This document shows positions 26,431-34,921 of a stretch of 34,921 bases of DNA, piece by piece. Positions within the stretch are counted from its first letter, which is position 1, and each line of letters opens with the position of its first letter. The notes below the pieces were generated by a model that was not told the origin of the DNA, did not search any database, and saw nothing but the letters and a program-made list of their open reading frames with translations. The stretch comes from Seminavis robusta (Eukaryota > Bacillariophyta > Bacillariophyceae > Naviculales > Naviculaceae): NCBI GenBank assembly GCA_903772945.1, contig CAICTM010001180.1, forward strand, positions 1 through 34,921, read 5' to 3'. Both the position numbers and the translations under genes were made by a program.

Positions 26431-27974
26431 ATGGGTGGTAAATCTTCTCACCACCATTACCACGTTGATGAGGCGGCGACCAGGGCAGCTACAGAAGCAG
26501 CCCAAAGAGCAGAAGCGGCCGCCAACCAGGCGCGAGAAGCGTACCTCAGGCAAGCTGAACAGGTGGAACGACAAGCAGCTGAGCGCAAAGAACGAGAACG
26601 TCAAGCCCAAGAAGCGGCAGCTAGGCACCAGAGGGAGATAGAGAACGAGAGGCGCCAGCGTGCCGAGGCAGAGGCTCGGAGAGTTGCGGAGCAGCAGGCT
26701 GCATCTGCAAAGCTCAAAAAGGAACGAGATGCAGCTGCTGCGAGACTCGAGGAAATCCGAAAGCAGGCTCAGCAGCGGGCTAAAGAACAGGCTGAGATTG
26801 CTCGACAAGAGGCTGAGGCTGCAGCAGTCAAGCTCAAACGTGAACGTGCGGAGGCTGCAGCTAGACTTGAAGAAGCCAAGCGGACAGCGGAGCGAAAGGC
26901 TCAGATTGCCAAGAAAGAGGCCTTGCAGCGAGAAGAGGAAAGCTAGGGTGGATGCCATCAGAAACGAACGCAATCGGGTCCATGCTGAGCGGTAAGTGTT
27001 TCAAATGAATGCCCCAAAATGTGTCTGTGCGGATCTTCACACCTCCTTCCATCTTGCTTTCAATGCAACCTTTTTTATCAAGGCTCAAAGAGAGGAAGGA
27101 GCTCAATCGTGACTATCCCATCCCGGAGCATCTGGCACCTTTCGTTACTGGAGTGCTCAATACAGTCGACGAAGATGCTGCTGTTGATCGCTTCATCAAC
27201 GTGGGCTTTCTTGGATACTCAGGTGTGGGCAAGAGCTCACTCATCTCGAAGCTCCTGAAGTTCTTTGCAGACGGTGACCAGGAAGACTTCCCTCTCACTA
27301 GCTTTGAATCAGACGGGACAACCCAGCCAACCCCCTACGTTGTAAAAGGCTTCGACGGTAAGGTCCGTCTCTGGGATTTGCCCGGTCAAGGAACGGAAAT
27401 GTTTCCTTCGAAGTCCTACCTTCGAGACATGGGCTTGAAGTACTTCGATGCTGTACTTGTGGTCACCGATGGTCGCTGGAAGACGAACGACACGACCCTC
27501 CTTGATGCGATTCGATTTGCGGACATTTGGTTCAAGGTTGTTCGCACCAAGATCGACCAGGCAGTGGAGGCTGGAGCCCACGACCATGGCATGACACAAG
27601 AGGCAGCGATTGAGGTTGCTAGGGCCAAACTCGCAGAGAAGATCAACAATCTTGCCCTTGCGGACCCCAGCAGGCTGCATCTTGTCACTTCTCGCGAGCA
27701 CTTCTGGATCGGTGCGCATGGCGACAGACCCTTTGGACTACTGTCTACGCTTTGCAAAGAGGTTGAAAACTACATCGAAGAACGGGCAGAGGAAGCCTAC
27801 GGGGGTCTCGAGATTCCAGCTCCCAGCCCATCGTTCCTTGAAAGAGACGATGGAGAAGACATTGGCGTTGAGGTGGACGAGAACCTGAACTTCGAGGCTG
27901 CTGCAGTCCAGATCCCCCTGGATGAACCCAGCGCAGTTTCGTCAGTCGGTTCCAGGGTATCTGTCAGATCCTAA
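26431..27974 (+). CDS. IRG-like GTPase with possible N-myristoylation and coiled-coil stalk (two exons, one frameshift)
   Basis: ATG at 26431 begins MGGKSSHHHYH, a plausible N-myristoylation signal (Gly2, Ser6). A long Ala/Glu/Arg-rich coiled coil follows to about 26935, where this frame meets a TAG (26944-26946). One base over, coding continues (ARVDAIRNERNRVHAER) to a donor GTAAGT at 26992. The acceptor after a T-run (AG at 27081-27082) rejoins in phase with LKERKELNRDYPIPEHL. The second exon has G1 GYSGVGKSS (27213-27239), G3 DLPGQG (27375-27392) and G4 TKID (27546-27557) in a VVRTKID context typical of interferon-inducible/IRG GTPases. A helical domain and an acidic, Ser-rich tail follow. 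IRG-like proteins act on membranes in immunity and vacuole control; the role here is unknown. The purine-run shift near 26935 may be a sequence error or a mutation. Confidence 0.6.
26992..27082 (+). other. Spliceosomal intron (91 bases) in the IRG-like gene
   Basis: GTAAGT donor, a T-run (CCTTTTTTATC) and an AG acceptor; removal fuses the end of the coiled coil to the GTPase domain without changing phase. Confidence 0.7.
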
Positions 27975-28102
27975 TCACGGAATTGCGTCGTCTTTCGATT
28001 GATTTTCTCATGATTGTGGATGGACAGTGGACAGTGAACACCGGCAATTGATCAGTTACGCGTATTCATCAGAAACGAGCATAGGATAAGCTCAAGTATT
28101 AA

Positions 28103-29036
28103 GGCCGGTCTCTACCCGAGCGACTAAGGGACCGACTAAAGGAATCCTTTAGGTGGTTGTTTAGTTCAAGATTTAGTCATTATCCTTTAGTAATGGTGGT
28201 GTCTACCAGCAGATGACTAAATCTCGGACTAAACAATTTAGTCGAGTGTTTAGTCAAAACGTGGTGTCTACCTTGGCGACTAAACAAATGACTAAACGGA
28301 ACACTACCGGACTTAAAGGACTCAAAAAAAGATTTAACAAAAGTGATCACTTGGTGGGCTACCAATATTCTATCAGCATGGTGGATTTAAAGGACTTAAA
28401 CAAAGACATAATAGAAGTGATTACGTTTTCGAGTTAACAAGACTTCGAGTTAACAAGACTCAAAACGTTGGATCGTTTGCACCTCTACTACCAGGTATCG
28501 GCCGTTCGATCGTTCGATCGTTTGCACCTCTACTATCGGCCGTTCGATCGTTCGATCGTTCGATCGTTTGCACCTCTACTATCGGCCGTTCGATCGTTCG
28601 ATCGTTTGCACCTCTACTATCGGCCGATACTCCTCTTCGATCGTTCGATCGTTCATCGTTTGCACCTCTACACCTCTACTCTATCAGCTCTGTCGCGGTG
28701 CAATGAGGCGTTTGCACCTCTAGTCCATCAGCTCTGTCGCGATGCTCTGATAGTGAGGCTGTGCAATGAGGCTGATTTTGTTATCCAACTCGGTGGCATG
28801 CAGTTGTATTGTTTTCTGTTGGATTTATTTGCTGTTCTTAAACAAGCTTTAGTCCTTACGCTCGCTCACGGACTAACCAGCCTCCTGTTAGTCGGTGAAC
28901 GAGCGTTTTGACTAAAGCCTTTAGCCCGTATGACGTTTAGTTGCTTGGGTAGACACCACCCCAAGAGACTAAACTATGGACTAAACTACGAAATATGGCT
29001 TAGTCGCTACTTTAGTCGCTCCGGTAGAGACCGGCC
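28103..29036. mobile_element. Non-autonomous Harbinger-type element (934 bp)
   Basis: Ends GGCCGGTCTCTACC... and ...GGTAGAGACCGGCC are flanked by TAA at 28100-28102 and 29037-29039. The right 55-60 bases are nearly the same as the right end of the 22037-25635 element, and it shares GACTAAA-rich subterminal repeats, a GAGGCTGTGCAATGAGGCTG stretch and a subterminal hairpin (28847-28917). It encodes no transposase. The centre is a tandem repeat block. It probably uses the transposase of full-length relatives. Confidence 0.85.
28471..28740. repeat. Tandem repeat of about 38 bp around CGTTTGCACCTCTAC
   Basis: Five to six imperfect copies of a unit containing CGTTTGCACCTCTACTATC and GGCCGTTCGATCGTTCGATC, with internal 8-bp GATCGTTC sub-repeats. 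It forms the core of the non-autonomous element, and the open frame through it is repeat-encoded. Confidence 0.75.
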
Positions 29037-29184
29037 TAATAAGAGCGGCGCCGATTGAGTTGGTACGTTGGTACCATATATGTACTGACTACTAATACAA
29101 TACTAGTACTTAACTTACCAGTGCCCCTTCCTTGGTTGCTGACGAAGCGTCCTCTCGTCTCCAATGGTCCGGGTGTTGGTCCTG

Positions 29185-29587
29185 GACCTCTGTGGAAACG
29201 TCATTCGTGGCAAAATACTTAAGCGCCGATACACCGAGGCATAGGAGACGATCAAAATGATTTAAAAGACGAAAGCAATCGTCTCCTGTATTTAAGAGAC
29301 GATTCTTTAGGAGACATTCCATTTAGGAGACGATCGTTTCGAAATAGGAGACGATCCGAAAAATTTAGAAGACGATACCATACAGTTTACATGGTGCACT
29401 TAAAAGACGATCTGTTGAGAATAGGAGACAATCCGTTGAAAATAGAAGACGATTTCAGAGGAGACGAAAGATTTAAGAGACGATCCGTTTCGTCTCCTAT
29501 TTTTAGGAGACAAAATCCATTAAATAGGAGACGATCAAAAGGATTTAGGAGACGATCGGTAGCACGACTCGAGTTTCCACAGAGGTC
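29185..29587. mobile_element. Short TIR element A (403 bp) filled with AGGAGACGATC repeats
   Basis: A 15-bp perfect TIR (GACCTCTGTGGAAAC at 29185-29199, complement at 29573-29587) with CTG at 29182-29184 and 29588-29590. The interior is largely copies of TTTAGGAGACGATC in both orientations, separated by A/T-rich spacers. There is no gene. Confidence 0.8.
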
Positions 29588-29597
29588 CTGGTACCAG

Positions 29598-29989
29598 GAC
29601 CGTCCGACGGTTTTCACACAGGATTTTAAAAAACTTGAAATTGCCATGACTGATGACCGTTTCAAACAATCCCTTAAACAATCCCTTAAGTCATCAACTA
29701 TCCCTTAAACAATCCCTTAAAGAAACAATCCCTTAAAACAATCCCTTAAAGCTTGGGCTATCCCTTAAACAATCCCTTAACGCAGAATGGAAACACCATA
29801 CAACTATCCCTTATTTCTTCAACTATCCCCTGAACAATCCCTTAAATAAACAATCCCTTAACAACAATCTTATAAATCTTTGACTATCCCTTAAACAATC
29901 CCTTAAGAAACAATCCCCTAATTGTTGTGATCAAGTTTTTAGTCAGTCGTGAAAGCTTTTAAATCCTGAGTGAAAACCGTCGGACGGTC
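29598..29989. mobile_element. Short TIR element B (392 bp) filled with ATCCCTTAAACA repeats
   Basis: TIRs of more than 30 bp with one mismatch and a one-base gap (left GACCGTCCGACGGTTTTCAC from 29598, right its complement ending at 29989), with CAG at 29595-29597 and 29990-29992. The interior is an array of CAATCCCTTAAA / CTATCCCTTAAA units, more than fifteen copies. There is no gene. It starts ten bases after element A ends. Confidence 0.85.
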
Positions 29990-29992
29990 CAG

Positions 29993-30294
29993 TATACCGG
30001 TACGAGAACGAGGGTGTAGACAACTAGAGATTTCGAGTTGGACCAAGGGACTGGTGCCAGTTGGTTATCGTGTAGGACTCTGATTTGGTTATGGTGTTCG
30101 TTACTTTGTGAGCAGATACTGTAGGCCCCAAGCAGTATCATTGGCTTCAAGCTGAAAGCTGGCAGCTTTGAAGAGTGACCGTCTGAAGAATGGCACTGAC
30201 TTGCGGAAAAGATGTGTTTTGGTTTGACGAGTTTTGAAAGGAGAGTACTGTATAGACTACAGAATAGAACTGTACAGCGAGTCGGAGTCTCAGT
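29993..30294. other. Spacer between short elements B and C
   Basis: About 300 bases without a supported gene; an ACCGGTAC motif lies at its left edge. Confidence 0.4.
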
Positions 30295-30297
30295 CAG

Positions 30298-30627
30298 GAC
30301 CGTCCGATGGTTTTCGATAAGGATTTAAAAACATTGAATTTGCCACGACTGACAACATCCTCTTAAACATCCTCTTAACATCGTCTTAACATCCTGTTAA
30401 ATCTTCAACTTCCTCTTAAACATCCTCTTAAATATACATCCTCTTAACAACATCCTCTTAAAGCTTCGAAACATCCTCTTAAGCCTTCATTGAAACACCA
30501 TAGAACTTCCTCTTATCACGAATGAACATCCTCCTAAATAAACATCCTCTTAACAACATTCTCTTAAATACTCAACATCCTCTTAAACATCCTCTTAAGG
30601 ATGTATACCTACCTTCCGATGGACGGA
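30298..30627. mobile_element. Short TIR element C (about 330 bp) filled with CATCCTCTTAAA repeats
   Basis: The left end (GACCGTCCGATGGTTTTCGA, then AAGGATTTAAAAA) is a clear relative of the element B TIR and is preceded by CAG at 30295-30297. The interior is an array of CATCCTCTTAAA units, the same length and layout as in element B but a different sequence. The right end is weak: CCGATGGACGGA followed by CAG at 30628-30630 may be a degraded terminus, or the true end may be lost. Confidence 0.6.
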
Positions 30628-30630
30628 CAG

Positions 30631-30962
30631 ACGCATTGCCTCGGAGAGGTGCCCCAACCAGTATTTTGAGGAGCTCGAAGCTCGAAGGCACATCATGTGG
30701 AATAGGGAATCTCGCGTTCGGCACACATGATTTTCCAATACTCAAACGCTGCCAGCCAGGTCTCCAACGCCATGGTTTATCCAATGAGATTTCACGAGCA
30801 TACCGAGGTTTGTAATGTAACGTGGTTGAGTGAAGACCAATCGAAAAGCAAATCTAGTACGTGTATGGACATGTCATGTTGAAGCTGTTGGTTGGATTGA
30901 TCGTCACTGAGTGTATTGTAGCTACATAGCTGGTAGATAGTTCATGGTTGCTCATTGAAGCA
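30631..30962. other. Spacer upstream of the Mutator-like transposase
   Basis: No gene supported. It should hold the transposase promoter and perhaps the left end of its element, but I could not identify an inverted repeat partner within the window. Confidence 0.35.
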
Positions 30963-33569
30963 ATGAGCTCCCAGGAGGAGAAGACCGATGGTGGTGAGCT
31001 TCCCCGTGTGACGCCCGTCCATGGTACAAGGAAACTGAGAAGCAAAGGACCACCGCTTACAGTTGATGAGCTTCTAGGATGTCTCAATGAGGAACAGAAA
31101 GGAAGGTCATCTCTTGAGAGAAGGAAACTAGAGGCTGGTTTGAATCGCTATGATCGCAAGCGACCTTCATCAACCCAAGCAACGATTACATGGAACGTAA
31201 GAGAAGGTTTGGATAGGGGTGCCCCAGCACAGAAGCAACAGTTAGAGGTCACAACTACTGTTCACGAGGTAGATTCTCCTTCCACTGCGAAGGAAACAAC
31301 TGAAAATGTACCAGTGAAGATTCTCACTACTCGCAATATAGTTGAGACTGAGAACCTTTGTCATTTCATTGAAGACAATTTGTCGTGCGGTCGTTGTGGA
31401 GAAGCCATACAGTTTTCTTTCCGGACAAAGTGTTTAGCGGCTTTCCCTCGCATTGTATGCAGCAGCAAAACATGCGGTAGGATAGTGGAAGGAATGTGCA
31501 CCGAAACTACTATCTCTGTGAGAAGAGGGAATCCAACCAACCCACGATTTCAGACCAATGTGAGATTTGTGTTGGCACATCTTGCTGGTGGTGATGGCAG
31601 TACCGAAGCAGCCAGGTTCCTTGGTCTAATGGGTATGCCATGTGCAACATCTATGCAAACGCATACCTTCAAAGAGATAGTTGACTCTCTTTACCCAAGC
31701 ATCCAGAAGGTTACAGAAGAAGCAATAAGGAGGAATCTTTTCCGTGAGGTGGAATTGATGATGGAAGATGTAGCAGGAACATTTAGCTATGAGGAGTGGG
31801 AGTCCTGCATGCGAGAGGGCCGGTCCATACCAGCAGCCTGGGTTAGCTCTCTTCATAGAATGGTTGTGTCCATGGATATGGGTTGGCAGAAAAGAGGTAG
31901 CGGCAGACGACATGACTCGCATAGTGGCCATGCCTGCCTCATTGGACAGAAGACTAGGAGACCAATAGCTTGGTGTTTGAAGAGCAACATCTGCGCTACT
32001 TGTAAGCGGCACGAATCCAAGGGAACAGTTCCCCCCGAGCATATGTGCACTGCTAATCATGATGGATCTGCAGGATCAATGGAGTCGGCTGCACTTTTGA
32101 ACATGCTGACCTATTTACACGACAATTATCAATTACACGTTGCAAGCATCATAACCGATGACGATTCCAGCATGAGAGCAAATGCGAAATGGTCTAATGC
32201 GGACTACATGGCAAAGAAGAATCTTACCGAAATACCAGTTGTCGGATTAGTGTTGCAGTTCAAGAAGAAACCAGAGAATCACATTGAGAAGCCATGTCGT
32301 ACGTGTTTACCTTATCAACAGGAGAACAAAACTCCTCATAAACACAAGTGCACCAGTTGGCGTGAGATCAAGAGAACCGATGGACTTCTCCCTTCCGATA
32401 TACCAGAACCTATCTTCATCGCTGATCCCGCACATCGCAAGAAGGGATTACGCAACGACTTGTATAATCTTCTCGCCAAAAAGAAGACTTGCAATCACGG
32501 TTTGTGTGAGGGTGACATCCTACGTTTAGGAGTGAATTGGATATCTATGGTCAGGCAGTTGCCAGATGTACCCAAAGAAGAATGGAGTAAAAGGGCAGAC
32601 GCCGTGCTTCTGCATCACTTCGATATTCACACCAACTGCAGTAGGGACTTCTGTAGTAGGATGGATGAAAGCGAGGAAGACAAACGACAATCAGATAAGC
32701 AGTATCGTTCCAAAGAGAAGGAACCAAAACTGTTCGAGGCACTGAGACTTATTTTCAAGCGATTTACGCGGATGAAAAGACTGGAAGAGGTGGTGCATGG
32801 TGGTGATACCCAAGTTAACGAATCGCTGAACAACACAATATCTTGGTTGGCTCCGAAGAACAAACACTACAGTGGTACATTATCACTGAAAGTCAGGGTT
32901 TTACTTGCTATTGGAATCAACATCATGGGCCCCAAAGCATTCTACACGGAACTTTTTGCAACTCTTGGTCTTGACGTTGATGAGGCAACAGGAAAGTATT
33001 TACAGCAAGTTGATGATTGGAGGGCGAAGCGAATTGCAAGCCGAAAGACTGCCTCCTACCGGCGAAAGCGGAATAAGAGAATGTACGACAAGATCCTTAG
33101 TTACCACGCAGAGTTGAAGAAAGACAGAGAGAAGAATCAATTCTATGAGACATGCAGTGCCTTGAATGATGATGTCCCTGGTGATGTTGCCGGCAATAAT
33201 GAAGATAAGCCACAAAGCAGAGCGAAGAAACGCCAAAAAAAGGATAGTACTGAGACAACTCTTCCAATTGGTCCGCGGCCAGCTGGCTGCAAAGAAGATA
33301 ACTATTGCAAAACTTGCATGCAGTGGGGCCACAAACGGAAGAGCAGTCGTCTTTGTCTCATGAACAAGAGTGTTACTAACGAGTTTCCTTCATCTGAAGA
33401 TATAGCAGCAATGACTGAAGAGGAGCAGCAGCGTACTCAACTTAACGTACTGGATTGCATCGCTCTGACTACCGAAGACAGTGATGACAGTTCCAGGAAT
33501 GAATCCACCCCGGCTAGGATAGAGGCAATTATACAAGATGACAGCATGGATAATGACGAAACAGCATAA
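30963..33569 (+). CDS. Mutator-like DDE transposase, intact (868 aa)
   Basis: ATG at 30963; intact to a TAA at 33567-33569. The central domain matches the Mutator-like group in which VSxDxxWQKRG is followed by SHSGHA and C-x2-C (SMDMGWQKRGSGRRHDSHSG, D305; SNICATCKRHES), then MCTANHDGSAGSMESAALLN and SIITDDDSSMRANAKW (D399-D401). VNESLNNTISW (E620) is the likely third catalytic residue. Zinc-binding clusters flank the core: CGRC...C...CSSKTCG near residues 142-172, and a zinc-knuckle-like C-x2-C-x4-H-x7-C (CKTCMQWGHKRKSSRLC) near 785. A conserved PIFIADPAHRKKGLRNDLYN lies between the last two catalytic residues. The C-terminus is acidic. The protein looks functional. Two minus-strand genes downstream may belong to the same element. 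The assigned glutamate is by pattern. Confidence 0.75.
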   Translation: MSSQEEKTDGGELPRVTPVHGTRKLRSKGPPLTVDELLGCLNEEQKGRSSLERRKLEAGLNRYDRKRPSSTQATITWNVREGLDRGAPAQKQQLEVTTTVHEVDSPSTAKETTENVPVKILTTRNIVETENLCHFIEDNLSCGRCGEAIQFSFRTKCLAAFPRIVCSSKTCGRIVEGMCTETTISVRRGNPTNPRFQTNVRFVLAHLAGGDGSTEAARFLGLMGMPCATSMQTHTFKEIVDSLYPSIQKVTEEAIRRNLFREVELMMEDVAGTFSYEEWESCMREGRSIPAAWVSSLHRMVVSMDMGWQKRGSGRRHDSHSGHACLIGQKTRRPIAWCLKSNICATCKRHESKGTVPPEHMCTANHDGSAGSMESAALLNMLTYLHDNYQLHVASIITDDDSSMRANAKWSNADYMAKKNLTEIPVVGLVLQFKKKPENHIEKPCRTCLPYQQENKTPHKHKCTSWREIKRTDGLLPSDIPEPIFIADPAHRKKGLRNDLYNLLAKKKTCNHGLCEGDILRLGVNWISMVRQLPDVPKEEWSKRADAVLLHHFDIHTNCSRDFCSRMDESEEDKRQSDKQYRSKEKEPKLFEALRLIFKRFTRMKRLEEVVHGGDTQVNESLNNTISWLAPKNKHYSGTLSLKVRVLLAIGINIMGPKAFYTELFATLGLDVDEATGKYLQQVDDWRAKRIASRKTASYRRKRNKRMYDKILSYHAELKKDREKNQFYETCSALNDDVPGDVAGNNEDKPQSRAKKRQKKDSTETTLPIGPRPAGCKEDNYCKTCMQWGHKRKSSRLCLMNKSVTNEFPSSEDIAAMTEEEQQRTQLNVLDCIALTTEDSDDSSRNESTPARIEAIIQDDSMDNDETA

Positions 33570-33616
33570 TAGAGACAAACAATGATCTAACACTTAGAAT
33601 ACTAGTAACCTATCCT

Positions 33617-34432
33617 TCAATTGCCTTCCTCATTTGCAATCTCCTTTGCATACTGTTCGAAGTCCTCGCGAGTAGGTTCATCATAGTTAATCTCGGAATC
33701 CTCTGTGTCGAAGTCCTTTTGGTTAAGAGAAAGGGCATCACGCGTAACTTGAAGCATTTCCTCATGAGTAGCATACTCGGGGGGGCTGTAACTGTCTTCA
33801 CTCGAATCGTCATCTTGTTCCTTCGACTTGTCTTCTTCCACAGGGAGCGGGGCCTTGATAGACTGGTGAGTGTACTTAGGAACAAAGCCCTTGTAGCCTT
33901 TCTTCTCGTCTTCATTGGGATAATGGTGACGCACGTAAGCCACAACACACTGGGGAAGTGGAGTCCTCTCACGGAAACCAAAGACATTACAGCCAATCCA
34001 GTAGTACAAGCCAAATCGCTTTTTCTCAACCGGAAGGTCATCCCATTTGTTGGCGATACGTTGCTCCTGTGAGATTTTGTCCATCATCTTCGAAAAGAGA
34101 GTGTCTTTGTCCAACTGAGAAATAGAGAAGTTGAAACGCCCACAGCGGATAAAGTTATACTTCACCTGGCAATCGCACATGCCACCATCAAAAGACTCAT
34201 CGTCACTATCTGTGTGACAACTGGCAAACAGCTGCTTGAAGTCCCTCTTGAGGAACTTGGTGGCAACCGGGGCACCAGCCAACAGCTGCCACTTACGTGC
34301 CGGACCACAGTAGACAAAACCGGCATTTGTCTTGGGGTCGTACAAACACTCGGCACAAGTAAATACCACCTCACCGGTTGAATGACACCTTTTCACAACG
34401 TCAGGATGAAACGAGGTGGTGTTGGCCTTCAT
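33617..34432 (-). CDS. Unrecognised cysteine-containing protein, probable Mutator element companion
   Basis: The frame is open from 34456; the first ATG is at 34430-34432, giving 271 residues to 33617. It converges on the transposase with 47 bases between stops. The N-terminal half has cysteine pairs and singles (CAECLYDPKTNAGFVYCG, then MCDCQVKYNFIRCGRFNF) that could bind zinc. A middle part (GLYYWIGCNVFGFRERTPLP, CVVAYVRHHYPNEDE) is folded-looking. The last 80 residues are highly acidic (SKEQDDDSSEDSYSPPEYAT). No family recognised. The upstream gene stops only 7 bases before this ATG, so the two may be one spliced or frameshifted gene. Confidence 0.5.
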   Translation of the reverse strand: MKANTTSFHPDVVKRCHSTGEVVFTCAECLYDPKTNAGFVYCGPARKWQLLAGAPVATKFLKRDFKQLFASCHTDSDDESFDGGMCDCQVKYNFIRCGRFNFSISQLDKDTLFSKMMDKISQEQRIANKWDDLPVEKKRFGLYYWIGCNVFGFRERTPLPQCVVAYVRHHYPNEDEKKGYKGFVPKYTHQSIKAPLPVEEDKSKEQDDDSSEDSYSPPEYATHEEMLQVTRDALSLNQKDFDTEDSEINYDEPTREDFEQYAKEIANEEGN

Positions 34433-34439
34433 TGTTTCT

Positions 34440-34802
34440 TCAGTCTGACCGATCAAGTTGAGATCTGGATTCTTTCATAATCAGAATGGGTATGCCGTCA
34501 ACAGCGGGAGGATCCTTGCACTCGAAAACAGAGATGACCATGATTCGAATGTACTTCATTGGAGTTCCAGAAGACAACTTGATCCAAGTATACCCAGGAA
34601 TCTCTAGAAGACTTCCCGGCTTCACGTCAGGTAGTAAAGAACCGGACAACAAGGTGTCAGTCACCGCTTTCCAACAATTGTTGCTGCCATCAAACAAGAC
34701 AAGCTTCAAGATATCTTGTTTACCAAAACAAGCTCTCTGCGCTTTGGTGACGGACACAACAGTGGCCCTCAACGTCGCCAGTGGATTTGGCGAATGATAC
34801 AT
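34440..34802 (-). CDS. Small protein, possible OB-fold (RPA-like)
   Basis: 120 residues, ATG at 34800-34802, intact. The strand pattern resembles a single OB-fold such as RPA domains: LATLRATVVSVTKAQRACFG, ILKLVLFDGSNNCWKAVTDT, LLPDVKPGSLLEIPGYTWIK, and MKYIRIMVISVFECKDPP. The V-L-F-D-G strand followed by a P-G-S-x-L-x-I-x-G-Y turn is what makes this plausible. If right, it would bind single-stranded DNA. It lies directly upstream of, and nearly touches, the cysteine-containing gene, which suggests joint expression. The fold call is by eye only and remote. Confidence 0.4.
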   Translation of the reverse strand: MYHSPNPLATLRATVVSVTKAQRACFGKQDILKLVLFDGSNNCWKAVTDTLLSGSLLPDVKPGSLLEIPGYTWIKLSSGTPMKYIRIMVISVFECKDPPAVDGIPILIMKESRSQLDRSD

Positions 34803-34921
34803 CTAAGAAGCGCATTTTTAGGTAGTGCTAGAATCGACATGCGTGCAGGTACCAAACGCCAACCAGCACGATCCCGATCCGTGACGTAATTTCTTCCAAG
34901 AATGCGTGCAGTGATTGGAAT
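34803..34921. other. Right edge, no gene seen
   Basis: Short flank beyond the last start codon. It contains GCGTGCAG twice (about 34840 and 34904). The right terminus of the Mutator-like element probably lies at or beyond the window end. Confidence 0.3.

Noticed and set aside
28468..28911. 147-codon ORF in the non-autonomous Harbinger element
   Set aside because: It consists of translated tandem repeats and ends inside the hairpin; there is no transposase content.
29387..29708. Basic repeat ORFs over elements A and B
   Set aside because: They follow the AGGAGACGATC repeats on both strands and cross element borders.
28470..30600. CRISPR-like repeat arrays
   Set aside because: The repeats are contiguous or separated by irregular degenerate sequence and lie inside TIR elements of a eukaryotic type.

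Overview
The window looks like nuclear DNA from a diatom or a close stramenopile relative. The reasons are scattered ACCGGTAC-type motifs in the intergenic DNA, spliceosomal intron signals, RusA- and IRG-like genes beside eukaryotic cut-and-paste transposons, and no prokaryotic operon structure. The host assignment is inference. Almost everything recognisable is mobile or derived from mobile elements, so this is a repeat-rich accessory region. Several genes carry frameshifts or stops; decay and base-level assembly error cannot be separated here.

Layout. 1-3.3 kb: the tail of a Pif1-like helicase, then a frameshifted membrane-anchored permuted papain-like (YiiX/NlpC-P60) gene. 3.4-8.1 kb: an intact Crypton-like tyrosine recombinase, an intact protein with a possible 2OG-Fe(II) dioxygenase core, and a RusA-type Holliday junction resolvase on the opposite strand. 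I regard this trio as the best candidate for an undescribed system. 8.9-11.2 kb: a second recombinase of the same family that has lost its catalytic segment and carries an in-frame TGA, followed by an 80-residue protein with a PIP-box-like motif and four CxxC pairs. 11.7-14.8 kb: a CRESS-type Rep gene whose start codon appears to be split by an intron, opposite a degenerate HUH-like ORF and two further minus-strand ORFs.

15.4-20.1 kb: a complete 4,721-bp transposon with perfect 21-bp terminal inverted repeats (TIRs), a 3-bp CTG target-site duplication (TSD), an intact DDE transposase, a SAP-domain protein and two other genes. 20.4-21.9 kb: an orphan gene and an acidic gene fragment. 22.0-25.6 kb: a PIF/Harbinger element (TTA TSD) with a Myb-like gene and a transposase, both frameshifted. 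26.4-28.0 kb: a possible N-myristoylated coiled-coil protein joined by an intron to an IRG-like GTPase. 28.1-29.0 kb: a non-autonomous relative of the Harbinger element (TAA TSD).

29.2-30.6 kb: three short TIR elements in a row, with GACC termini and CTG or CAG TSDs, whose interiors are almost wholly short tandem repeats. Their termini and TSD class match the 4.7-kb element, which may supply their transposase. 31.0-34.8 kb: a large, apparently intact Mutator-like DDE transposase with two minus-strand companion genes, one possibly OB-fold. No rRNA, convincing tRNA or CRISPR array was seen.
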